A DNA stretch of 64,000 bases, taken from NCBI RefSeq assembly GCF_013359695.1, contig NZ_JABFMU010000022.1, forward strand, positions 1-64,000, read 5' to 3'. Made by a program: the position numbers and the translations under genes. How positions within the stretch are numbered: the first letter of the stretch is position 1; the number at the start of each line of letters is the position of its first letter. Below the pieces are notes generated by a model that made no database searches, was not told where the DNA came from, and saw only the letters and a list, made by a program, of their open reading frames with translations. The DNA is from Pseudomonas sp. C2B4 (GTDB taxonomy: Bacteria; Pseudomonadota; Gammaproteobacteria; Pseudomonadales; Pseudomonadaceae). Shown piece by piece: positions 25,262-35,158 of this stretch.

Positions 25262-26258
25262 AGGCATCCACCTGGCGCTCGGCTTCGCTGAGTGCACGCT
25301 CCAAGGCTTCAATCTGTTCAATAGGGGCCTGGCTGGTTTGAGCCTTCTTCAGTTCGGCGCGGCGCATGGCCAGCTGAATCTTCGCCCGATTCAAGTCGGC
25401 ATTCTTCACCGGAACAGTGGCGGGCGCCGGGGCTGGGGTTGCCACGCTCTCCATCTGCGCCAAGGTCTGCTCGGCGGCTTCAAACTGTTGTTGCAGAACG
25501 ATCAACTGCGACTGCTGTTCGAAGGTCGGTGGATGGCCAAAGGCCTTGAGCGACTTGGTCAGCTGCGCCCGGCTCATCGCCAGGTCGACCTTGGCTTTTT
25601 TCAGTGCGGCATCGGCATTGGCAGCTTTCTGTGCGCGGACGCGTTCAAGAGCGGCCTGTACCGGGTCGAGCGTCACTTCGCTGGGCTGGGCAGCGCGTAG
25701 CGCACGGGCCTGGCGTTCAGCGACTTTTTGCTGCTCTTCGCGCTGCAAACGAGCGTTGCGTTGCTCGAAACGGCGCCGTGCGTGATTGCGTTTGGCGGCG
25801 CGGGCCTTTTGATCGTCCAGGCTGAATGCCAGGCCGCCGACAATCGGCAGCACCCTGTCCATCGGCAGCGGGTGCATTTCGATGCAGTCCACAGGGCAAG
25901 GTGCCACGCAGAGGTCGCAACCGGTGCATTCATCGATGATCACGGTGTGCATCAGCTTGGCAGCGCCGACGATGGCGTCGACCGGGCAGGCCTGAATGCA
26001 TTTGGTGCATCCGATGCATTCTGCTTCGCGGATGTAAGCGATCTGCGCCGGAGCCGAACCACGGCTGGCATCCAGTTCCAGAACCGGCACATTCAGCAGT
26101 TCTGCCAGGGCGTTGATGGTTTCGTTGCCGCCCGGCGGGCACTTGTTGATGGGCTCGCCGTTGGCGATGCCTTCAGCGTAAGGCTTGCATCCAGGATGAC
26201 CGCACTTGCCGCATTGGGTCTGCGGCAAGAGGGCGTCGATGCGTTGAATCAGACTCAT
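25248..26258 (-). CDS. rnfB: Rnf-type iron-sulfur subunit B with C-terminal helical repeat tail
   Basis: A 336-residue protein, against about 190 for canonical RnfB. It starts at MSLIQRIDALLPQTQCGKCG, directly at the [4Fe-4S] domain (Cys16, 19, 24, 40), so the usual N-terminal membrane helix is absent. Two ferredoxin motifs follow (CIGCTKCIQACPVDAI, CTGCDLCVAPCPVDC). From about residue 150 an Arg/Gln/Ala-rich helical tail contains two related segments, KAKVDLAMSRAQLTKS (about 220) and RAKIQLAMRRAELKKA (about 290). Such tails are known on gammaproteobacterial RnfC, and rnfC is missing from this operon. The ATG overlaps the rnfA stop. Confidence 0.88.
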   Translation of the reverse strand: MSLIQRIDALLPQTQCGKCGHPGCKPYAEGIANGEPINKCPPGGNETINALAELLNVPVLELDASRGSAPAQIAYIREAECIGCTKCIQACPVDAIVGAAKLMHTVIIDECTGCDLCVAPCPVDCIEMHPLPMDRVLPIVGGLAFSLDDQKARAAKRNHARRRFEQRNARLQREEQQKVAERQARALRAAQPSEVTLDPVQAALERVRAQKAANADAALKKAKVDLAMSRAQLTKSLKAFGHPPTFEQQSQLIVLQQQFEAAEQTLAQMESVATPAPAPATVPVKNADLNRAKIQLAMRRAELKKAQTSQAPIEQIEALERALSEAERQVDAYAIP

Positions 26259-26824
26259 GTTTTGATCAGTCCACTGAATCCGAGAAAGGCCACTGCGATC
26301 AGGCCGGCGCCGATCAGGTCGATCGGCAGGCCACGAAAGGGCAGGGGTACATCATTGTCGAGTGTACGTTGGCGCAGGTCGTTGAACAGACTCAGCACCA
26401 GCCAGAATCCCAGCCCAGCACCCAGACTCACGGCGGTGGCAGCCAGCAATCCTTTGTCATTCTGGATGTTGAGAAGCGCCACACCGAGCACGCTGGCGTT
26501 ACCCAGCAACAGCGGCCAGAGCCCTTCAAACGACAGCGTCGAGAATGCCCGGGACAGCCCCATCAGCAGTGGGCCGATCAGCAGCACGCTCAGCGGCAGG
26601 AAGACGAACAGTCGCAGCGACGTCAATTCCAGCGGGATCAGCAGCCAATGATAGAGCGTGTATCCGAGCACGCCGACGATCAGCATCAGGCAGGTCGTCG
26701 CGATGCCCAGGGCATGGACCTGCCGGCGTTCGCTGGCCAACAGCGGATCGACACCCAGCGGCCAGTGCAACACGACGTTGTTGATCAGGGCGGTGCTGAT
26801 AAGCGCAAGCAGTGTTTCGGTCAT
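26255..26824 (-). CDS. rnfA: Rnf/Rsx-type electron-transfer subunit A (cluster cysteines lost)
   Basis: A 189-residue membrane protein with six predicted spans, aligned without gaps to E. coli RsxA at the start (MTETLLALISTALINNVVL) and clearly homologous at the end (DVPLPFRGLPIDLIGAGLIAVAFLGFSGL). The two cysteines of canonical RnfA, in LGLCPF and TTNCAVLG, are replaced by Asp26 (LGVDPL) and Ala110 (GNASVLGVALLNI). First gene of rnfABDGE-nth; the order A-B-D-G-E is canonical apart from the missing C. It is likely folded and expressed but altered in electron transfer. Confidence 0.87.
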   Translation of the reverse strand: MTETLLALISTALINNVVLHWPLGVDPLLASERRQVHALGIATTCLMLIVGVLGYTLYHWLLIPLELTSLRLFVFLPLSVLLIGPLLMGLSRAFSTLSFEGLWPLLLGNASVLGVALLNIQNDKGLLAATAVSLGAGLGFWLVLSLFNDLRQRTLDNDVPLPFRGLPIDLIGAGLIAVAFLGFSGLIKT

Positions 26825-26916
26825 GATCGTGCCGACAAATATGGGCTTTTCAACGCTACTGTCTAAAAAAGCTTAGGCATTATCCGGCAAGGATCGAGGG
26901 TGGGCCAGACATGAAA

Positions 26917-26951
26917 ATCCCACAGGCGCGCCAGGCACGACTGTGGGATCG
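26917..26951 (-). terminator. Terminator of metG
   Basis: atcccacag and ctgtgggat form a stem around gcgcgccaggcacga; on the minus strand it is followed by TTTT. It lies between metG and the rnf operon. Confidence 0.6.
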
Positions 26952-26966
26952 GGTTACCGCCGTAGT

Positions 26967-29018
26967 TTACTTGATCCGCTGACCAGGCTTGGCGCCGCTG
27001 TCAGGGCTCAGCAGGTAGATTTCTTCACCGCCAGGACCGGCCGCCATCACCATGCCCTCGGAGATGCCGAATTTCATTTTCCGCGGCTTGAGGTTGGCGA
27101 TCATCATGGTCAGGCGACCATTGAGTTTGGTCGGATCTGGATAAGCGCTCTTGATCCCGGAGAACACATTGCGTTGCTCGTCACCGAGATCCAGGGTCAG
27201 GCGCAACAGCTTGTCGGCGCCTTCCACGTGTTCGGCCTTGACGATCAGGGCGACGCGCAGGTCGACCGCGGCAAAGGTGTCGAACTCGATTTCCGGGGAC
27301 AGCGGATCCTTGGCCAGTTCGCCATTGCCGGCAGGTGCAGCTGAACCGGTGTCGGTCTGGCTGGCGGTCAGGTCTTCTTTCGAGGCGTCGGTCATGGCTT
27401 GCACTTTGACCGGGTCGATGCGGGTCATCAGCGGCTTGAACTCGTTCAACTGATGGTTGGCGAGCCAGGCTTGGTGGTCGTTCCAGGTCAGCGGCGCAAC
27501 GTTCAGGAACGCCTCGGCATCGGCGGCCAGCAGCGGCAGCACAGGCTTGAGGAAGATCACCAGTTGGCGGAAGAGGTTGACGCCCGTCGCGCAGATCGCC
27601 TGGACTTCATCCTGCTTGCCTTCCTGTTTGTTGAGCGACCACGGTGCCTTGTCGGCGATCCAGGCGTTGGCGCGGTCGGCCAGGGCCATGATCTCGCGCA
27701 TGGCGCGGGCAAAGTCGCGGGCTTCATAGGCGTCGGCGATGCCAGGGGCAGCGGCCAGGAACGCTTCGGTCAGCTCTGGCGCGGCGTTGGTGTCGACCAT
27801 CACCCCGGCATTGCCCTTGTGGATGAAGCCGGCGCAACGGCTGGCGATGTTGACGACTTTGCCGACCAGGTCGGAATTGACCTTCTGTACGAAGTCTTCG
27901 AGGTTCAGGTCCAGGTCGTCGACGCCACGGCTCAGCTTGGCCGCGTAGTAGTAGCGCAGGTATTCCGGCGACAAGTGATCCAGATAGGTCCGGGCCTTGA
28001 TGAAGGTGCCACGGGACTTGGACATTTTCTGACCGTTGACGGTCAGGTAGCCGTGCACGTTGATACCGGTCGGCTTGCGGTAGCCCGCGCCTTCGAGCAT
28101 GGCTGGCCAGAACAGGGCGTGGAAGTTGACGATGTCCTTGCCGATGAAGTGGTACAGCTCGGCGGTGGAGTCCTTGCCCCAGAACGCGTCGAAGTCCAGC
28201 TCCGGCGTGCGGTTGCACAGATTCTTGAAGCTCGCCATGTAGCCGATCGGCGCATCCAGCCACACGTAGAAATATTTGCCTGGCTCATCGGGAATTTCAA
28301 AGCCGAAGTACGGCGCATCGCGGGAGATGTCCCACTGTTGCAGGCCGGCATCCAGCCATTCGGCGATTTTGTTGGCGACGGCATCTTGCAGAGTGCCGCT
28401 ACGGGTCCAGGCTTGCAGCATTTCCTGGAAATCCGGCAACTTGAAGAAGAAGTGCTGGGAGTCCTTGAGCACCGGTGTCGCGCCGGAAATGGCCGACTTC
28501 GGGTCTTTCAGGTCGGTCGGTGCGTAGGTCGCGCCGCATTTTTCGCAGTTGTCGCCGTATTGGTCTTCAGTGCCGCATTTCGGGCAGGTGCCCTTGATGA
28601 AGCGGTCGGCCAGGAACATTTTCTTTTCCGGGTCGAAATACTGCGTGATCGAGCGCGTGGCGATGTGCCCGGCGTCGCGCAGTTTCAGGTAGATCTGACT
28701 CGACAGCTCACGGTTTTCTTCAGCGTGAGTGGAGTGGAAATTATCGAAGTCCACCAGGAAATCGGCAAAGTCGGCGCTGTGTTCAGCCTGGACGTTGGCG
28801 ATCAGTTGTTCCGGGGTGATGCCTTCTTTTTCCGCGCGCAGCATGATCGCCGAACCGTGGGCGTCGTCGGCGCAGACATAAATGCATTGATTACCGCGGT
28901 GCTTCTGGAAGCGCACCCACATATCGGTCTGGATATATTCCAGCATATGGCCGAGGTGAATCGAACCATTGGCATAGGGCAGGGCGCTGGTGACGAGGAT
29001 CTTGCGTGGCTCGGACAT
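26967..29018 (-). CDS. metG: Methionyl-tRNA synthetase
   Basis: A 683-residue class I synthetase that charges initiator and elongator tRNA(Met). The HIGH-type motif is in YANGSIHLGHMLEY, and KMSKS is in NGQKMSKSRGTF. A zinc knuckle with four cysteines reads CPKCGTEDQYGDNCEKCG. The C-terminal EMAP-II-like tRNA-binding domain (about residues 575-683) is fused, as in E. coli (677). No defects. Divergent from mrp, as is common in proteobacteria. Confidence 0.98.
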   Translation of the reverse strand: MSEPRKILVTSALPYANGSIHLGHMLEYIQTDMWVRFQKHRGNQCIYVCADDAHGSAIMLRAEKEGITPEQLIANVQAEHSADFADFLVDFDNFHSTHAEENRELSSQIYLKLRDAGHIATRSITQYFDPEKKMFLADRFIKGTCPKCGTEDQYGDNCEKCGATYAPTDLKDPKSAISGATPVLKDSQHFFFKLPDFQEMLQAWTRSGTLQDAVANKIAEWLDAGLQQWDISRDAPYFGFEIPDEPGKYFYVWLDAPIGYMASFKNLCNRTPELDFDAFWGKDSTAELYHFIGKDIVNFHALFWPAMLEGAGYRKPTGINVHGYLTVNGQKMSKSRGTFIKARTYLDHLSPEYLRYYYAAKLSRGVDDLDLNLEDFVQKVNSDLVGKVVNIASRCAGFIHKGNAGVMVDTNAAPELTEAFLAAAPGIADAYEARDFARAMREIMALADRANAWIADKAPWSLNKQEGKQDEVQAICATGVNLFRQLVIFLKPVLPLLAADAEAFLNVAPLTWNDHQAWLANHQLNEFKPLMTRIDPVKVQAMTDASKEDLTASQTDTGSAAPAGNGELAKDPLSPEIEFDTFAAVDLRVALIVKAEHVEGADKLLRLTLDLGDEQRNVFSGIKSAYPDPTKLNGRLTMMIANLKPRKMKFGISEGMVMAAGPGGEEIYLLSPDSGAKPGQRIK

Positions 29019-29122
29019 GGGGCTCGGCTACTTGATGAAACGGAGGTCGGCCACTATAAAGCGCCGGCGCATATTTTTCACCCTGTGAGCCTGTTTCCGG
29101 ACGCATCGTCTTTGTAACCTGG

Positions 29123-29248
29123 GGCGAGGGAGCTTGCTCCCGCGGGGTGGCGAAGCCGCCCCAAACCCGGCGATGCTGATCTGCCAGACAAACCGGGGTG
29201 GTCAAATAGCGACTGCTATACAGTCGAGCGGGAGCAAGCTCCCTCGCC
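29123..29248. repeat. Inverted repeat element between metG and mrp
   Basis: Perfect 20-base arms, ggcgagggagcttgctcccg (29123-29142) and its reverse complement (29229-29248), enclose 86 bases. The arm differs from the common REP of this window and belongs to a second family, with the 57688 element as a possible relative. The remaining 290-base gap has only the mrp ribosome site CGGAG. Confidence 0.8.
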
Positions 29249-29311
29249 ACAAATGAGTGTCCCGCGTAGGATACTCGTCATCTTTTCCAAGTCCTGTTTT
29301 CGGAGTTGCCC

Positions 29312-30406
29312 ATGAGCGCCGTCAATCGCGCAGCGGTGGAAGCCGTCCTTCGCCAATACACCGACCCTTACCTGAACCAGGACCCGGTCAGCGCCGGGTG
29401 CGTGCGCAGCATCGACATTCAGGGCGACCGCGTCAGCGTCCAGCTTGAACTTGGCTATGCCGCCGGCCTGTTCAAGAGCGGCTGGTCGCAGATGCTGGAA
29501 ATGGCCATCCAGGGGCTGGATGGCGTGGCCAATGCCCGTGTCGAGATCACCAGTGTGATTGCCGCACACAAGGCCCAGGCGCAGATTCCGGGCCTGGCCA
29601 ACGTCAAGAACGTGGTGGCCGTGGCCTCCGGCAAGGGTGGCGTGGGCAAGTCCACCACCGCCGCCAACCTCGCGTTGGCCCTGGCCCGCGAAGGCGCCAA
29701 GGTCGGGATTCTCGATGCGGACATCTACGGTCCGAGCCAGGGCATCATGTTCGGTATACCGGAGCGTACCCGTCCCGAGGTCAAGGACCAGAAGTGGTTC
29801 GTCCCGCTCAAGTCCCATGGCGTGGAAGTGATGTCCATGGCCTTCCTCACCGACGACAACACGCCGATGGTCTGGCGCGGTCCGATGGTTTCAGGCGCCT
29901 TGTTGCAACTGGTGACCCAGACTGCGTGGGGCGATCTGGACTACCTGGTCATCGACATGCCGCCAGGCACCGGCGACATTCAGCTGACCCTGGCGCAGAA
30001 AGTACCGGTGGCCGGTGCAGTCATCGTGACCACCCCGCAGGACCTGGCCTTGCTGGACGCGCGCAAGGGCGTGGAAATGTTCCGCAAGGTCAACATTCCG
30101 GTGCTGGGCGTCGTGGAGAACATGGCCGTGCATATCTGCTCCAATTGCGGACATGCCGAGCATCTGTTCGGTGAGGGCGGTGGCGTGAAGCTGGCCAACC
30201 AGTATGGCGTCGAGTTGCTGGCCTCGTTGCCGCTGTCGATGGTCATCCGCGAACAGGCCGATGGCGGCAAGCCAACGGTGATTGCAGAGCCAGACAGCCA
30301 GATTGCGATGGTTTACCAGGAACTGGCCCGCCATGTCGGTGCGCGGATCGTGTTGCAGGAAGCGGCGACGCCGGCGATGCCGAACATCACCATCAGCGAC
30401 GATTGA
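29312..30406 (+). CDS. apbC: Iron-sulfur cluster carrier ATPase Mrp/ApbC
   Basis: A 364-residue P-loop NTPase that binds and transfers [4Fe-4S] clusters. An N-terminal MIP18-like domain (about 1-90) precedes the deviant Walker A ASGKGGVGKSTTAANLALAL; the bridging cysteine pair is in HICSNCGHAEHLFGEGGG. The start at 29312 has CGGAG seven bases upstream. A TTG six bases earlier is less likely. Full length and intact; divergent from metG. Confidence 0.95.
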   Translation: MSAVNRAAVEAVLRQYTDPYLNQDPVSAGCVRSIDIQGDRVSVQLELGYAAGLFKSGWSQMLEMAIQGLDGVANARVEITSVIAAHKAQAQIPGLANVKNVVAVASGKGGVGKSTTAANLALALAREGAKVGILDADIYGPSQGIMFGIPERTRPEVKDQKWFVPLKSHGVEVMSMAFLTDDNTPMVWRGPMVSGALLQLVTQTAWGDLDYLVIDMPPGTGDIQLTLAQKVPVAGAVIVTTPQDLALLDARKGVEMFRKVNIPVLGVVENMAVHICSNCGHAEHLFGEGGGVKLANQYGVELLASLPLSMVIREQADGGKPTVIAEPDSQIAMVYQELARHVGARIVLQEAATPAMPNITISDD

Positions 30407-30425
30407 TTAGCTGAAAGGCTGATCC

Positions 30426-30518
30426 CCTGTGGGAGCGAGCCTGCTCGCGAATGCGGTGCATCAATCACCATTGATGGTGACTGACACGACCGCTTCGCGA
30501 GCAGGCTCGCTCCCACAT
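30426..30518. repeat. REPIN between mrp and the SDR gene
   Basis: cctgtgggagcgagcctgctcgcgaatgcgg and the inverted ccgcttcgcgagcaggctcgctcccaca lie between convergent genes. The loop contains a small ccattgatgg palindrome. Confidence 0.85.
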
Positions 30519-30534
30519 TGGTTTTGTGTCGGGC

Positions 30535-31293
30535 TTAGATCCGCAACCCGCCATCCATTTCCAGAATCCGGCCGGTGTAGTAGTCGTTCTCGAAAATGTA
30601 CGCCGCCGAATGGGCGATCTCTTCCGGCTTGCCCATGCGCTTGAGCGGAATCCCGGATGTCATCTTCTCCAGCGCTTCAGGCTTCATGCCCAACGTCATC
30701 TCGGTTTCGATGAACCCCGGGGCAATACCCGCCACACGAATGCCGTAGCGCGCCAGTTCCTTGGCCCAGGTCACGGTCGCGGCGGCGACACCGGCCTTGG
30801 CGGCGGAGTAGTTGGTCTGGCCGACGTTGCCGGCGCGGGAAATCGACGAGATATTGATGATGGTGCCGCTGTTGTTCAGCTCGATCATTTTTGCCGCGAC
30901 TTCACGGGTGCACAGGAACACGCCGGTCAGGTTGACGTCGATGACCGCCTGCCACTGGGCCAGGCTCATCTTGGTCATCTCGCCGTCCTTGACCTTGAGC
31001 AACAAGCCGTCGCGCAGGATGCCGGCGTTGTTGATCAAGCCATGGATCGCGCCGAAGTCTTCGGCAACCTGGGCAACCATGTGGGTCACTTGCTCTTCAT
31101 TGGCCACGTTGCACAGGTAGGCGCGGGCTTCGACACCCTTGGCCTTGCAAGCCGCGACGGCGTCGTCGAGCTTTTCCTGATTGAGATCCACCAGCGCAAG
31201 CTTCGCGCCTTTGGCGGCGAAATACTCGGCCATGGATCGACCTAAACCCTGGCAACCGCCGGTGATAATGATTACTTTGTCAGTGAGTTGCAT
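30535..31293 (-). CDS. Short-chain dehydrogenase, FabG-like
   Basis: A 252-residue NAD(P)-dependent oxidoreductase with the classical SDR layout: cofactor loop IIITGGCQGLGRSMAEYFA, NNAG at LINNAGI, a catalytic Ser in INISSISRAGN and Tyr-x3-Lys in TNYSAAKAGV. It resembles 3-oxoacyl-ACP reductase FabG and is probably a paralogue, since the fab cluster is not here. The ATG at 31293 is preferred because GGGG is seven bases before it; 31299 is the alternative. A gene in this place is recalled in P. aeruginosa (PA4389). Substrate unknown. Confidence 0.88.
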   Translation of the reverse strand: MQLTDKVIIITGGCQGLGRSMAEYFAAKGAKLALVDLNQEKLDDAVAACKAKGVEARAYLCNVANEEQVTHMVAQVAEDFGAIHGLINNAGILRDGLLLKVKDGEMTKMSLAQWQAVIDVNLTGVFLCTREVAAKMIELNNSGTIINISSISRAGNVGQTNYSAAKAGVAAATVTWAKELARYGIRVAGIAPGFIETEMTLGMKPEALEKMTSGIPLKRMGKPEEIAHSAAYIFENDYYTGRILEMDGGLRI

Positions 31294-31456
31294 TCGCATG
31301 CCCCGGTGTCAGATCTGAGTGTTTCCTTTTTAGAGAGCCTCTCGATCTGCGCCTGATGTGGCCTGGCTGCACATGAGAACTGCCCCGATGGCGTACTGAG
31401 ACTTTCATCAGTCGCCCGTCCGTTTTTCTGACGGATTCTATATAAGGAGTCATAAA

Positions 31457-32188
31457 TTGAGCGTTGAAGCGGCTAAGCATGCACGAGAATTGCTTCTCAA
31501 GGAATACCGTGGAGTGCTGTCGACGCACTCCAAATCGATGCCCGGTTTCCCGTTCGGCTCCGTGGTTCCTTACTGCCTGGACGATCAGGGGCGGCCACTG
31601 ATCCTGATCAGCCGCATCGCCCAGCACACCCACAACTTGCAGAAAGACCCGAAGTGTTCGCTGTTCGTCGGCGAACGTGGAGCCGAAGACGTGCAGGCAG
31701 TCGGTCGCTTGACCTACCTGGCTGAGGCGCACCAGATTGAGGACGAGGCCGCCATTGAAGCCGCCGCCGAGCGTTACTACCGCTATTTCCCGGATTCGCA
31801 GAACTATCACAAGGCTCATGATTTCGACTTTTGGGTGCTTGAACCGGTGCGCCATCGTTACATCGGCGGTTTCGGGGCGATTCACTGGGTCAACGAACTG
31901 ACCCTGGCCAATCCTTTTTCCGGGAAGGCCGAAGTGAGCATGGTCGAACACATGAACAGCGATCACGCCAAAGCCATTGCCCATTACGTCGACCTGGCCG
32001 GCTTGCCGAAAACCTCGCCGGCGCAGATGGTCGGCATCGACAGCGAAGGCATGCACCTGCGAGTGGGTCAAACCCTGTACTGGTTGCCGTTTCAAGCGCC
32101 TTGTAATACGCCGACACAAGTCCGGGAGACCTTGGTTTATCTGGCCCACGCCGAGCAATGGCCGAAAAATGAAGCGGCTGACGCTTGA
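31457..32188 (+). CDS. HugZ-family haem-associated protein (FMN-binding split-barrel plus DUF2470)
   Basis: A 243-residue protein with an N-terminal pyridoxamine-phosphate-oxidase-like split barrel (about 8-160) and a C-terminal DUF2470 domain with the motif VEHMNSDHAKAIAHY. HugZ relatives act in haem use or degradation, but many are uncharacterised. The start is a TTG, supported by AAGGAG seven bases upstream; there is no better ATG. Low initiation efficiency may be meaningful. It is followed by fxsA and groESL on the same strand. Confidence 0.82.
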   Translation: MSVEAAKHARELLLKEYRGVLSTHSKSMPGFPFGSVVPYCLDDQGRPLILISRIAQHTHNLQKDPKCSLFVGERGAEDVQAVGRLTYLAEAHQIEDEAAIEAAAERYYRYFPDSQNYHKAHDFDFWVLEPVRHRYIGGFGAIHWVNELTLANPFSGKAEVSMVEHMNSDHAKAIAHYVDLAGLPKTSPAQMVGIDSEGMHLRVGQTLYWLPFQAPCNTPTQVRETLVYLAHAEQWPKNEAADA

Positions 32189-32254
32189 ATTCACGAAACG
32201 GCGACGTCATCTAAGGTGAACTGGCAAGGCATTCTTGCGTTGAGGAACCATTTG

Positions 32255-32731
32255 ATGCGCCCTTTTTTGTTGCTCTTTCTGCTGTTCCCGGTGTTGGAGC
32301 TGTTCGTATTCGTCAAGGTGGCAGGGGCTATCGGGTTTTTCCCGGCCCTGCTGCTGATCATTCTTGGCTCGATGTTCGGTGTGTTCGTGCTGCGGGTCGC
32401 CGGCCTGGCGACGGCATTGCGTGCCCGTGAAAGCCTGAACCGCGGCGAACTGCCCGCCCAGACCATGCTCGAGGGCCTGATGCTGGCATTGGCTGGTGGC
32501 CTGTTGATCCTTCCGGGTTTCATCAGCGATGTGATCGGCCTGATCATGCTGCTGCCGGTCAGCCGTCGCCTGTTGGCCAATAAAATGCGCCAGCGTGCCG
32601 AGGAGCAAGCGATCCGCCAGCGTGCGTTCGCCGATGACCTCCAGCCCCGTGGCGGTCCTTCGCCGCGTGAGCCGTTGGGCCGCGAACCCAATGTGATCGA
32701 AGGTGAGTTCGAACACCGCGATACCAAGTAA
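32255..32731 (+). CDS. fxsA: FxsA family membrane protein
   Basis: A 158-residue inner-membrane protein whose E. coli homologue relieves F-plasmid exclusion of phage T7. Helical spans at LLLFLLFPVLELFVFVKV, ALLLIILGSMFGVFVLRV and GLMLALAGGLLILPGFI precede a hydrophilic C-terminal tail. The ATG at 32255 matches the E. coli start (MR...LFLL) and length; a GTG further upstream would add an unrelated leader. It lies before groES, as in E. coli and P. aeruginosa. Confidence 0.9.
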   Translation: MRPFLLLFLLFPVLELFVFVKVAGAIGFFPALLLIILGSMFGVFVLRVAGLATALRARESLNRGELPAQTMLEGLMLALAGGLLILPGFISDVIGLIMLLPVSRRLLANKMRQRAEEQAIRQRAFADDLQPRGGPSPREPLGREPNVIEGEFEHRDTK

Positions 32732-32742
32732 CGTCACAACGA

Positions 32743-32764
32743 CACGGCACCTTCGGGTGCCGTG
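32743..32764 (+). terminator. Hairpin after fxsA
   Basis: cacggcacc and ggtgccgtg pair around ttcg. No long T run follows, so it is a weak or processing hairpin separating fxsA from the groES promoter. Confidence 0.45.
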
Positions 32765-32807
32765 ATCGTTTGCGGGGCATCGACATGAAAAATTTTCGAT
32801 ACCCACC

Positions 32808-32833
32808 CTTGTAATAAGCTTATGCGCCCTTAT
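32808..32833 (+). promoter_or_regulatory. Candidate sigma-32 heat-shock promoter of groESL
   Basis: CTTGTAA (32808-32814) and CCCTTAT (32827-32833) are 12 bases apart, close to the sigma-32 pattern CTTGAAA-N11-16-CCCATNT. They lie about 145 bases before the groES start. Confidence 0.5.
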
Positions 32834-32978
32834 GTAACGGTCACCGCAAGGTTTCTGGCAATCACGCCAGACAGACTTCCGCGTCTCGCTTGTCGAGCCG
32901 CACCCGGCACCGCCGGACTTTGTTAAACCCGCCGGGACTACACCGGCCGATGAAAACCACAATTAGGAGAGATCGACA

Positions 32979-33272
32979 ATGAAGCTTCGTCCTCTGCATG
33001 ACCGCGTCGTCATCCGTCGCAGCGAAGAAGAAAAGAAAACCGCTGGCGGTATCGTCCTGCCAGGTTCGGCTGCTGAAAAAGCCAACAGCGGCGAGATCCT
33101 CGCTGTCGGCACCGGCCGCGTACTGGAAAACGGTGAAGTGCGTGCACTGTCCGTAAAAGTGGGCGACAAGGTTGTGTTCGGTCCTTACTCCGGCAGCAAC
33201 ACTGTGAAAGTCGACGGCGAAGACCTGCTGGTAATGAGCGAGAACGAAATCCTCGCTGTTATCGAAGGCTGA
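32979..33272 (+). CDS. groES: Co-chaperonin GroES
   Basis: A 97-residue subunit of the heptameric lid of the GroEL folding chamber. MKLRPLHDRVVIRR at the start, the mobile loop EEKKTAGGIVLPGSAAEKANSGEI and the C-terminal GEDLLVMSENEILAVIE are all present. It lies 49 bases upstream of groEL. The ribosome site TAGGAGAG is strong. Heat-shock control is expected from the upstream promoter candidate. Confidence 0.99.
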   Translation: MKLRPLHDRVVIRRSEEEKKTAGGIVLPGSAAEKANSGEILAVGTGRVLENGEVRALSVKVGDKVVFGPYSGSNTVKVDGEDLLVMSENEILAVIEG

Positions 33273-33321
33273 TTACCCGCTCATTTTCCCGCTACTTCAA
33301 AGTATTTAAGGAATATCGATC

Positions 33322-34968
<1,647 letters not shown>

Positions 34969-34988
34969 GCCAGCCTTACCCCGATACT

Positions 34989-35026
34989 AAAAACCCCGCC
35001 CTGCGAAAGCAGGCGGGGTTTTTTAT
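34989..35026 (+). terminator. Terminator of groESL
   Basis: aaaaccccgcc and ggcggggtttttt form a strong stem with a T tail just after groEL. Confidence 0.88.
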
Positions 35027-35052
35027 TGCCCGTATGAAATGAAGTCAATCCA

Positions 35053-35144
35053 TTGTGGGAGCGAGCCTGCTCGCGAAAGCTGTTTAACATTCAACCAAGA
35101 TGTTGGATGTCACTTCGCCTTCGCGAGCAGGCTCGCTCTCACAT
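35053..35144. repeat. REPIN between groEL and the PAP2 gene
   Basis: ttgtgggagcgagcctgctcgcgaaag and the inverted cttcgcgagcaggctcgctctcaca; one mismatch in the right arm. Lies between convergent genes. Confidence 0.85.
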
Positions 35145-35158
35145 TTTTGATCTGTGTT

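Noticed and set aside
27399..29117. 572-codon plus-strand frame opposite metG
   Set aside because: Antisense shadow without homology or start signal.
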